This document shows positions 1 to 5,150 of a stretch of 5,622 nucleotides of DNA, one piece after another. Under the pieces are notes generated by a model. It ran no database searches. It was not told the origin of the DNA and worked only from the letters and a program-made list of their open reading frames with translations. This DNA comes from an uncultured Lachnospiraceae bacterium (lineage in GTDB: Bacteria > Bacillota > Clostridia > Lachnospirales > Lachnospiraceae): assembly GCA_902797015.1 (NCBI GenBank), contig CADBRG010000050.1, forward strand, positions 1 through 5,622, read 5' to 3'. The position numbers and the translations under genes were made by a program. Every line of letters starts with the position of its first letter. The stretch's first letter is position 1.

Positions 1-1
1 C

Positions 2-892
2 AATCTGAGAGAAGAGTATTTTATATTCCAGCTTTGTGGGAAACGTTCCCTGGAGATTGTAGAGCAGACCATTCGTAAAGACATACATGACCTGAAGTTC
101 ATGTATGCAACAGAAGCACAGATCGAAGGAAAGGATGTCAGAATTCTTCGTACAGGTATGGCTGGTACATTAGCATACGAGATTCACGGAAATGTTGCAG
201 ATGCCCATATGGTTTATGCAAAACTGCTGGAAATCGGTGCTTCTTATGGCATTCAGGAAATTGGTCGTTTTGCGTATGTAAATCAGCACTGTGAAGGTTC
301 CATCTTCCAGCTTGCAGAGCATTTCAATATTCGTTTTGAGATTCCGGGAGATGCTTTTATCCTGTCCGGAAGTTTGCCACGTGACAGCGAATTGCAGTAT
401 CACAGCCCATACGATTGCGGTTGGGGTAATCTGGTCCGCTTCAATCATGATTTCCCGGGTAAGGCCGCTTTGATGGCTGAGTCAGAATGGCCGCACAATA
501 CAGCTGCACATCTGATCTGGAACAAGGAAGATATTCTGAAGGTGCAGGCAGCAGTGATGGATCCGGAGAAACGTGTAGACTATATGGATATGGTTGGTGA
601 TTATGATTTCAGGAATAACTGCAACACCATTCATATGGATGCGATCTATGATGGGGAAAAACTGATCGGTGTTTCATCTGATCGTATGCTGTCGGCAAAG
701 ACAAGAGAAATGATCTCAATCTGCACCATCGCTGAGGAATATGCGGTGGAAGGCAAAGAAGTGGAAGTCCTTTGGGGCAATCCGGGTACTTATCAGATGC
801 GTATTCGCGCCACTGTGAGTCTGATGCCGTATATCAAAGAGGATCGGAATGACAATATTGATATTGAGACGATTCCACATCCTGTATTTTAA
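2..892 (+). CDS. GcvT-like aminomethyltransferase family protein, possibly a folate-dependent O-demethylase (5' end missing)
   Basis: The frame is already open at the left window edge, so only the last 296 residues are visible and the true start lies upstream. The segment resembles the folate-binding GcvT fold. An FQLCGKRSLEIVEQ stretch near visible residue 9 corresponds to the GcvT 'FxVxGP' region. RTGMAGTLAYEIHG (DNA about 152-193) corresponds to the GcvT RTGYTGxxGxEI motif, and YVNQHCEGSIFQ follows about 30 residues later. The C-terminal part ends in a beta-rich region (VEVLWGNPGTYQMRIRATV), as expected for the GcvT barrel. Members with this wording resemble LigM/DesA-type enzymes, which move a methyl group from methoxy-aromatics to tetrahydrofolate, rather than true glycine-cleavage T proteins. 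The aromatic substrate is inference. No glycine-cleavage partner genes lie downstream, and a terminator follows 8 bases after the stop. An internal ATG at 101 is not the start because the homology extends upstream of it. Confidence 0.75.
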   Translation, partial: NLREEYFIFQLCGKRSLEIVEQTIRKDIHDLKFMYATEAQIEGKDVRILRTGMAGTLAYEIHGNVADAHMVYAKLLEIGASYGIQEIGRFAYVNQHCEGSIFQLAEHFNIRFEIPGDAFILSGSLPRDSELQYHSPYDCGWGNLVRFNHDFPGKAALMAESEWPHNTAAHLIWNKEDILKVQAAVMDPEKRVDYMDMVGDYDFRNNCNTIHMDAIYDGEKLIGVSSDRMLSAKTREMISICTIAEEYAVEGKEVEVLWGNPGTYQMRIRATVSLMPYIKEDRNDNIDIETIPHPVF

Positions 893-900
893 GAGAAAAG

Positions 901-932
901 GGACCCTCGGCAAATAAGCCGGGGGTCCTTTT
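901..932 (+). terminator. Rho-independent terminator of the GcvT-like gene
   Basis: A 10-bp stem (901-910 with 919-928, one G-U wobble) encloses an 8-base A-rich loop, CAAATAAG. It is followed at once by TTTT. It begins 8 bases after the stop codon and closes the first transcription unit. Confidence 0.9.
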
Positions 933-971
933 ACGTTTACCGTGGCTTAACCGATGCGACCCAGGACCTGT

Positions 972-1005
972 GGAGGGAATCGTGAGAACGGTTCCCTTCT
1001 TCTTT
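972..1005 (+). terminator. Second hairpin with a GAGA tetraloop and pyrimidine tail, probable backup terminator
   Basis: Bases 972-983 pair with 988-999 around a GAGA (GNRA) loop. The 12-bp stem has two G-U wobbles. The tail TTCTTT is U-rich but interrupted, so this is weaker than the 901-932 terminator. A tandem backup terminator is the simplest reading, and a small structured RNA cannot be excluded. Confidence 0.55.
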
Positions 1006-1020
1006 ATCCCATAAAAATGG

Positions 1021-1049
1021 TTGATTAATCTGAGACATCCCTGTATTCT
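1021..1049 (+). promoter_or_regulatory. Candidate sigma-A promoter for the DUF4250-DUF523-radical SAM operon
   Basis: TTGATT (1021-1026, 4/6 to TTGACA) and TATTCT (1044-1049, 4/6 to TATAAT) are separated by exactly 17 bases. They lie between the two upstream hairpins and the first gene of the next operon, where a promoter is required. The matches are only moderate, so the exact position is tentative. Confidence 0.35.
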
Positions 1050-1092
1050 GCTAGTTAGACGTTAATTTGAATCATATCAGACGGAAACAGTA

Positions 1093-1098
1093 AAGGAG
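1093..1098 (+). promoter_or_regulatory. Ribosome binding site AAGGAG that decides the DUF4250 start
   Basis: AAGGAG lies 6 bases before the ATG at 1105. The in-frame TTG at 1099 directly abuts it with no spacing, so ATG 1105 is the better start. Confidence 0.75.
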
Positions 1099-1104
1099 TT
1101 GCAA

Positions 1105-1281
1105 ATGCTATTAACCGGAGATCCAATCATTTTATATAGCTATCTCAATACCATGCTGCGTGACAGATATTCATCATTGAACGAGTTCTGCCTGGCAGAG
1201 GGTGTGACGGAGGAGGAGATCACGAAGCATATGACGGAAGCTGGATTTGCTTACGTAGAAGATATCAATCAATTCAGATAA
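1105..1281 (+). CDS. DUF4250 domain-containing small protein
   Basis: This 58-residue protein fits the DUF4250 family, which consists of about 60-residue proteins of unknown function found mainly in Firmicutes and Bacteroidetes. Visible hallmarks are the N-terminal GDPIILYSYLNTMLRD (residues 5-20, matching the family's D-P-x-x-L-x-S-x-x-N-x-x-L-R-D pattern), YSSLNEFC (22-29), an acidic 'xxEEIxxxM' helix (36-43) and the C-terminal AGFAYVEDINQFR (46-58, family pattern GYxYxxxxNQF). There is no signal peptide or membrane segment, so it is cytoplasmic. The protein probably folds as a small helical, HTH-like domain, which is inference. It is the first gene of the run ending at 2690, 47 bases before DUF523. 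No function is known. Confidence 0.85.
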   Translation: MLLTGDPIILYSYLNTMLRDRYSSLNEFCLAEGVTEEEITKHMTEAGFAYVEDINQFR

Positions 1282-1328
1282 AAATGAAACAATGGGTTGA
1301 GAGCCTTTGAGAAGGAAATTGGAAAATA

Positions 1329-1766
1329 ATGAAGATCATGGTAAGTGCCTGCCTTGCAGGAGAGAACTGCAAATATGACGGAGGTAATAACCGTAATGAA
1401 AGAGTTCTCCAATTGTTTGAAGACAATGAGGTTATCACTGTCTGTCCGGAGCAGATGGGAGGGCTTCCAACACCTCGGGTGCCATCGGAAATATGTGATG
1501 GAGTGGTTACGGCAAAGGATGGAAGAATTGTTGACGCAGAATTTCGTTCAGGAGCTGTAAAGTGCCTGGAGATTGCAATGAACGAGAAACCGGATCTGAT
1601 CGTGTTGCAATCCCGAAGTCCAAGCTGCGGGGTGAAGCAGCGATATGACGGGACATTCTCTGGAAAGCTGATTAAAGGAGCCGGTGTGACGGCTGAGCTT
1701 CTGATAGAGAATGGATTCAAGGTTATTGATGTGGAGGATTATTATGAGTCTGATTATTTGGAATAA
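1329..1766 (+). CDS. DUF523 family protein (TudS-like [4Fe-4S] desulfidase family)
   Basis: The 145-residue length is normal for DUF523. Visible motifs are VSACLAGENCKYDGGNN (residues 5-21) with C8 and C14, CPEQMGGLPTPR (39-50) with C39 and E41, and the hallmark SRSPSCG (95-101) with C100. Family knowledge: characterised DUF523 members (TudS) are oxygen-sensitive [4Fe-4S] enzymes that desulfurate 2-thiouracil to uracil, with three cysteines holding the cluster and a Glu and a Ser taking part in catalysis. C8, C14 and C100, with E41 and S97, are the likely equivalents here. Whether this protein acts on thiouracil or another thiolated compound is inference. The ATG at 1329 has AAGGAA about 11 bases upstream. 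The protein is soluble. It is followed after 30 bases by the radical SAM gene, so two predicted Fe-S enzymes are co-transcribed. A degenerate copy of its N-terminus lies at 5151-5216. Confidence 0.88.
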   Translation: MKIMVSACLAGENCKYDGGNNRNERVLQLFEDNEVITVCPEQMGGLPTPRVPSEICDGVVTAKDGRIVDAEFRSGAVKCLEIAMNEKPDLIVLQSRSPSCGVKQRYDGTFSGKLIKGAGVTAELLIENGFKVIDVEDYYESDYLE

Positions 1767-1796
1767 TATGGGGTTTGGATTAAAGGATATGTAAAC

Positions 1797-2690
1797 ATGA
1801 AATATACAGGATTAACTTACCGCCCGCCATATGAAGCAGATTCATTGCTTTTGCAGGTGACGACCGGGTGTTCTCACAATCAATGTGCTTTTTGTACAAT
1901 GTATCGGGATGTGTCATTTGAAATGGAATCTTTCGAGCAGATTGAAACAGATCTGCAGGAAGCCGCAAGATATGTACCGGATATGGATAGAGTTTTTCTG
2001 GAAAACGGAGATCCGTTTTGCTTAAGTGCGGACAGACTTGCAGAGATTGCGGAGATGATCCATAAGTACCTCCCGAAAGTAAATACAATTGCAATGTATG
2101 CATCCATTCGGAATATAAAGGGAAAGACGGACGAAGAGCTTAAAAGACTTCGGAATCTTGGGATCAATGAATTGAATATCGGTGTTGAGAGCGGACTTGA
2201 TGAGACGCTTTTGCGGATGAATAAATGTTTTACCGCAGATGAGGCACTGTGTGAGCTAAGCCGGTTAAAGGAAGCCGGAATCGATTACGGGGCGAATATT
2301 ATCCTGGGAGCAGGAGGAGCCGGAAAACAGGAGGAAAATGCTGTCGCTACAGCAAAACTTCTGAATGCTACAAAACCCTATCTGCTTTTTACAGGTACAA
2401 CACATCCGGCAGAGGGCTGTCCGCTTTATGAGGATCTGAAGACGGGGAAATTTGTTGAAAACACATTCGGAGAGTATCTTGATGAAGAAGAAATCCTGTT
2501 TTCAAATCTTGACCTGGAAGGATGTTTTTATTTTGGTCTGCATCCATCAAATGTGTTGAGAACGCAGGGGTGGCTGAACAGAGACAGAGAGAGGATCCTT
2601 GAGGAGATTGCGCATAGAAGGGATCAGTTACATTCTGTATTGGATCGAAGGCCGGTAAGATATGGAGAAGGCGCGATTATTTTTAGATAA
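1797..2690 (+). CDS. Radical SAM protein with CX4CX2C cluster motif
   Basis: A 297-residue radical SAM enzyme of unassigned reaction. The cluster motif TTGCSHNQCAFC places C25, C30 and C33 as ligands for the SAM-binding [4Fe-4S] cluster. The spacing is CX4CX2C, not the textbook CX3CX2C. FLENGDP (67-73) stands where the 'GGE/GGDP' SAM-binding motif is expected. NIGVESGLDE (127-136) matches the conserved 'GxESG' strand, and NIILGAGG (in IDYGANIILGAGGAG) fits the later glycine-rich barrel strand. The sequence style is that of stand-alone COG1032-type proteins annotated only as radical SAM. No second cluster motif, B12 domain or TRAM domain is visible, so it is not MiaB- or RimO-like. The ATG at 1797 has AAAGGA 9 bases upstream. 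It is last in its operon and followed by a terminator 17 bases after the stop. Its pairing with DUF523 hints at sulfur-related chemistry, which is inference. Confidence 0.88.
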   Translation: MKYTGLTYRPPYEADSLLLQVTTGCSHNQCAFCTMYRDVSFEMESFEQIETDLQEAARYVPDMDRVFLENGDPFCLSADRLAEIAEMIHKYLPKVNTIAMYASIRNIKGKTDEELKRLRNLGINELNIGVESGLDETLLRMNKCFTADEALCELSRLKEAGIDYGANIILGAGGAGKQEENAVATAKLLNATKPYLLFTGTTHPAEGCPLYEDLKTGKFVENTFGEYLDEEEILFSNLDLEGCFYFGLHPSNVLRTQGWLNRDRERILEEIAHRRDQLHSVLDRRPVRYGEGAIIFR

Positions 2691-2707
2691 TTGAGAAATC
2701 ATTACAT

Positions 2708-2743
2708 AGACACATGGCGGGTAAATGACATGTGTCTTTTTTT
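2708..2743 (+). terminator. Rho-independent terminator of the DUF4250-DUF523-radical SAM operon
   Basis: A perfect 9-bp stem AGACACATG / CATGTGTCT (2708-2716 with 2729-2737) with a 12-base loop is followed by a T run to 2743. It starts 17 bases past the radical SAM stop codon. Confidence 0.9.
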
Positions 2744-2960
2744 GCAGAGACAAAAACGAAACCAGCTGCCTTGCATTCCACAGGATAATCTTCTAATCAT
2801 GTGCACCTGGATGCAGGCAATACGGCATATGCCATACTCCTCCCGGAACTGGTCTGTTAAGTATATTTTACCTGGACGGGATGGGAAAGACAATGGAAAA
2901 ATGATAAAATAAGTACGAGCAGTTATAGAGATGTTTTTATAAATACAAGGCACAGAAAAG
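2744..2960 (+). other. 217-base gap without a convincing gene
   Basis: A short open stretch at 2804-2857 reads HLDAGNTAYAILLPELVC before a TAA. It looks protein-like but has no start codon or ribosome binding site and could be a remnant. A perfect 10-base palindrome, GGCATATGCC, lies at 2824-2833. AT-rich sequence from about 2895 to 2945 presumably carries the promoter of the next gene, but I found no -35/-10 pair with acceptable spacing. A reading frame that crosses 2691-2912 runs through the terminator and is not a gene. Confidence 0.5.
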
Positions 2961-3701
2961 ATGAATGAAACAGAAATCAGAATGTATGAATCTATCTGTC
3001 GTCGAGATGGGATAAAAGCCAGAGAGATTGCGAAAGAGACAGGAGTACCAAAGACAGACATCAATCGCTTGTTGTATCGATCAGCTTTTGTCAGAGAGCT
3101 TTGTTATCGGGACGATGATTATTGCTGGCACGGGCTGATCCGGCAGATGCGTCCGCATATTGGGCTGGGTGAGTTTTGTGGTTATTACTCTACAGTAAAG
3201 AGATTTCGCAATCAGTCTGAAGACGAATGGATGGATGAACTGCAGAAAGGCTGCAAAGCAGTCGGGCGGAATCTGAATGATACGAGAGGTCTGTTTCATT
3301 CCTTTCGGGATACCAGAGAAGTCATGTTATCATTATTTGATGATCTGGACGATCTGGAAACTGACGATTGGGAGATCTGTTTTGAACTGAGGATCAACAG
3401 GGCGCGCTACATAAGAATTTATGCAGATGTCCTAGTGATTACAGAAGATAAGGTGTTCTCACTGGAATTCAAAATGAAAGACCGGCCTGATCCGGGAGAA
3501 GAGCTGCAAGCGGTCAAATATGCAAAATACATAGAAGTGATCTTCGGGTCTGATTACGAGGTAATCCCGGCGCTCATTCTGACTAAGGCAGAGGATCTGT
3601 ACTCGTGGGAGCTGGTCCCAGAGAGTACTGCAGTACTTCCAATCTGTTCCGGAGATATGCTGTTTAACCTTTTTGATGAATATATGGGGTTCTTAGAATA
3701 A
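2961..3701 (+). CDS. Winged-helix / PD-(D/E)XK nuclease-like two-domain protein, undescribed
   Basis: A 246-residue soluble protein of no family I can name. Residues 3-57 look like a winged helix-turn-helix: two helices, then REIAKETGVPKTDINRLLYRS (21-41) as the HTH, then a short beta-wing (VRELCYRDDDYCW). A linker of about 60 residues containing an aromatic 'GYYSTVKRF' follows. Residues 120-212 carry the order of elements expected of the restriction-endonuclease-like fold: an acidic helix with E142, strand IYADVLVI with D156, strand VFSLEFK with E169-x-K171, and a helix with Q183 and Y187 (QAVKYAKYIE, the 'QxxxY' element). That is a full PD-(D/E)XK set, resembling the small nuclease domain found at the N-terminus of DUF2075-type helicases. 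Nuclease activity is inference. The ATG at 2961 has only weak Shine-Dalgarno complementarity (GGCACAGAAAAG). It heads the last series and its stop lies 22 bases before the ACT gene. Confidence 0.65.
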   Translation: MNETEIRMYESICRRDGIKAREIAKETGVPKTDINRLLYRSAFVRELCYRDDDYCWHGLIRQMRPHIGLGEFCGYYSTVKRFRNQSEDEWMDELQKGCKAVGRNLNDTRGLFHSFRDTREVMLSLFDDLDDLETDDWEICFELRINRARYIRIYADVLVITEDKVFSLEFKMKDRPDPGEELQAVKYAKYIEVIFGSDYEVIPALILTKAEDLYSWELVPESTAVLPICSGDMLFNLFDEYMGFLE

Positions 3702-3723
3702 TGCTTGGGAGGAGATATTATAA

Positions 3724-4089
3724 ATGGAATTGAAGAGAATCGATTATAAACTTACTGTCTGTAAAGTTGCAGATGTATCAAATATCAACATGGATATCGA
3801 TTTCTATTTCATTGGGAAAACGGATGAGGAGTTATCTTTGGTGTGTAAAACGGAGGATACGCCGCAAAATACAGTTGAGCGTGATGATGGATGGAGAGGC
3901 TTCCGTATTCAGGGAGTTCTCGACTTTTCATTGATTGGAATACTGTCAAAACTGTCTGGCATTCTCGCAGACCATAAAATTGGAATCTTTGCAGTATCGA
4001 CATACAACACAGATTATATTCTTGTGAAAGAAGAAAACTATGAGAGAGCCTTGGCTGTTTTAGCTTCGGAGGGATACACAATAGTATAA
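3724..4089 (+). CDS. ACT domain-containing protein (COG3603 / ACT_7 type)
   Basis: A 121-residue protein with two halves. Residues 8-55 (YKLTVCKVADVSNINMD..) resemble the N-terminal degenerate ACT-like half of COG3603 proteins. Residues 63-121 carry a clear ACT domain: VLDFSLIGILSKLSGILADHKIGIFAVSTYNTDYILV, with the conserved 'GILxxxxxxLAxxxIxIFxxSTYxTDYILV' pattern, ending in a short helix and strand (ERALAVLASEGYTIV). Such proteins are thought to bind amino acids or other small ligands, and the same ACT arrangement occurs in eukaryotic CASTOR arginine sensors. The ligand here is unknown. It has one of the best ribosome binding sites in the window, GGGAGGAGA at 3707-3715, 8 bases before the ATG. 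It is co-directional with the nuclease-like gene 22 bases upstream, so a sensor/effector link is possible but not shown. Confidence 0.88.
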   Translation: MELKRIDYKLTVCKVADVSNINMDIDFYFIGKTDEELSLVCKTEDTPQNTVERDDGWRGFRIQGVLDFSLIGILSKLSGILADHKIGIFAVSTYNTDYILVKEENYERALAVLASEGYTIV

Positions 4090-4109
4090 ATTCTAAGTTA
4101 TAAAGATGT

Positions 4110-4115
4110 GAGGAG
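4110..4115 (+). promoter_or_regulatory. Strong ribosome binding site GAGGAG of a short reading frame
   Basis: GAGGAG sits 8 bases before an ATG at 4124, showing that a gene start exists, or once existed, between the ACT and TraX genes. Confidence 0.6.
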
Positions 4116-4123
4116 CTTTGAAA

Positions 4124-4254
4124 ATGAGGGATGCCATGAGAGGAAAACAATACTACATTGCAAGCTGGGAATCACCTTTGTTGAAGCAATTCGGGCATGG
4201 CGAGAGCAGCAGGCATTTGTATTAACCAAGAAATACAGACTGGATTTAATATAA
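4124..4254 (+). pseudogene. Short, probably frameshifted reading frame between ACT and TraX genes
   Basis: A good ribosome binding site precedes ATG 4124. From there one frame reads MRDAMRGKQYYIASWESP and stops at 4225 after 33 residues. A different frame is open from 4090 to a TAA at 4252-4254 and reads convincingly protein-like at its end (VEAIRAWREQQAFVLTKKY..), but it has no ATG of its own and only a GTG at 4108 without a Shine-Dalgarno sequence. The simplest reading is a small gene broken by a frameshift or internal deletion between about 4150 and 4180. The 4254 stop is one base before the TraX start, as in a coupled gene pair, so the second frame is likely the original one at the 3' end. 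I do not recognise the protein. An intact 33-residue peptide is the alternative. Confidence 0.45.
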
Positions 4255-4255
4255 G

Positions 4256-4999
4256 ATGAAAACAAAAAGGTTAAATGCAAATCAAATAAAGCTCATTGCG
4301 ATCATCGCGATGACGGTTGATCATCTGACCTGGGCTATTTTCCCGGGAACACAGGCAATCTGGTATGTATATGCGCTCCATATCATCGGCAGACTTACGG
4401 CACCGATCATGTGGTTCTTCATTGCGGAAGGATGCCATTATACGAGGAATATCAGAAAATACATAGGGCGCCTGTTTCTATTTGCAGTCATTTCTCATTT
4501 TGCGTATGATTTCGCATTCGGGATACCATTTGTACCATTATCTACAGGTGTGTTTAATCAAACAAGTGTCATGTGGTCTCTTGCATGGGCAGCAGTACTG
4601 ATCGTCATCTGTCAGAGTGAACGTATATCACAGGGAATCAAGATGATCTGCATCATTGTGATCTGCCTGATCTCATTCCCGTCTGACTGGTCAAGTATAG
4701 CAGTAATGTGTCCGTTTTTCCTGTATGCACACAGAGGTAAATTTAAGCTGCAGGCCAGAGATATCATCATATGGTCATTTGTATATGCTGCCGTATTTTT
4801 CCTGTTTTTGGATAAGCCGTATGGAATATTACAGATGTTTACATTCCTGACGATTCCGATTCTGGCACAATACAATGGTGAACGCGGAACCTGGAAGGGA
4901 ATGAAGTGGTTTTTCTATGTGTACTATCCGATTCATTTGATTGTGATCGGGCTGGTCAGAATCATGCTGCATGGGAATATACCAATTATATTTGGTTAA
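4256..4999 (+). CDS. TraX family integral membrane protein
   Basis: A 247-residue polytopic membrane protein with about seven or eight hydrophobic segments (roughly residues 10-30, 35-58, 70-92, 103-121, 128-157, 169-190, 193-205 and 217-238). TraX hallmarks are visible: KLIAIIAMTVDH (12-23) with D22 and H23, GRLTAPIMWFFIAEGCHYTRNIRKYIGRL just after the second segment, and YYPIHL (223-228) near the C-terminus. The founding TraX of the F plasmid N-acetylates pilin. Chromosomal homologues are widespread in Clostridia without any conjugation genes, and none are visible here, so an acyltransferase-like role at the membrane is inference and pilin is an unlikely substrate. The length is normal. The ATG at 4256 has no real Shine-Dalgarno sequence, but a stop codon ends one base before it, which suggests translation coupled to the upstream short frame. 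Confidence 0.88.
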   Translation: MKTKRLNANQIKLIAIIAMTVDHLTWAIFPGTQAIWYVYALHIIGRLTAPIMWFFIAEGCHYTRNIRKYIGRLFLFAVISHFAYDFAFGIPFVPLSTGVFNQTSVMWSLAWAAVLIVICQSERISQGIKMICIIVICLISFPSDWSSIAVMCPFFLYAHRGKFKLQARDIIIWSFVYAAVFFLFLDKPYGILQMFTFLTIPILAQYNGERGTWKGMKWFFYVYYPIHLIVIGLVRIMLHGNIPIIFG

Positions 5000-5010
5000 A
5001 GGAGAAACAC

Positions 5011-5018
5011 GAGAGGAG
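5011..5018 (+). promoter_or_regulatory. Ribosome binding site GAGAGGAG that decides the small basic protein's start
   Basis: GAGAGGAG ends 9 bases before ATG 5028 but directly abuts ATG 5019, so 5028 is the likelier start. Confidence 0.65.
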
Positions 5019-5027
5019 ATGAACAGC

Positions 5028-5150
5028 ATGTTGCCATATAATAACAAAGTCGCAGAAAAACGTAAGGAACGGAAAGAAAAACCGAAAAAGCAGGCAGAGC
5101 GTGCGCGTGAATTACAGAAAGAACGCATGAAGAAAAAAGGGAAATGGTAA
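5028..5150 (+). CDS. Small Lys/Arg-rich protein, 40 residues
   Basis: After MLPYNNKVAEK the protein is almost entirely charged: repeated K, R and E with Q and A (for example KRKERKEKPKK and RARELQKERMKKKGKW), with a strong net positive charge. Heptad-like charged spacing suggests one long single helix that could bind RNA, DNA or the ribosome; this is inference. There is no Cys, signal peptide or membrane segment. It lies 28 bases after TraX, and its TAA (5148-5150) is directly followed by the ATG of the DUF523 remnant. ATG 5019 would give 43 residues. I do not recognise a named family. The good ribosome binding site and tight operon position support it as a real gene. Confidence 0.65.
   Translation: MLPYNNKVAEKRKERKEKPKKQAERARELQKERMKKKGKW

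Noticed and set aside
1284..1310. Tiny frame MKQWVESL upstream of and in frame with DUF523
   Set aside because: It has only eight codons before TGA, no ribosome binding site, and no sign of being a leader.
1274..1720. 148-residue antisense reading frame over DUF523
   Set aside because: It is the mirror of a well-supported gene, has no recognisable motifs and no ribosome binding site.
2691..2912. 73-residue + strand reading frame with a TTG start
   Set aside because: It begins directly after the radical SAM stop with no ribosome binding site and runs through the terminator at 2708-2743. The composition is not protein-like.
2880..2930. Promoter for the winged-helix gene using TGGACG (2873) or AAGACA (2887) with TAAAAT (2905)
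   Set aside because: Spacings of 26 and 12 bases are outside the usable range, so no confident promoter can be named.
2702..3064. 120-residue antisense reading frame across the gap and the winged-helix gene start
   Set aside because: It overlaps the terminator and the start of a better-supported gene, and no motif or start signal is seen.
4098..4280. 60-residue antisense reading frame in the ACT-TraX interval
   Set aside because: It has no ribosome binding site and poor composition, and the sense strand carries clearer gene signals.
4256..4999. TraX as evidence of a conjugative element
   Set aside because: No relaxase, type IV secretion, integrase or attachment-site repeat is visible, and TraX homologues are common as chromosomal genes in Clostridia.
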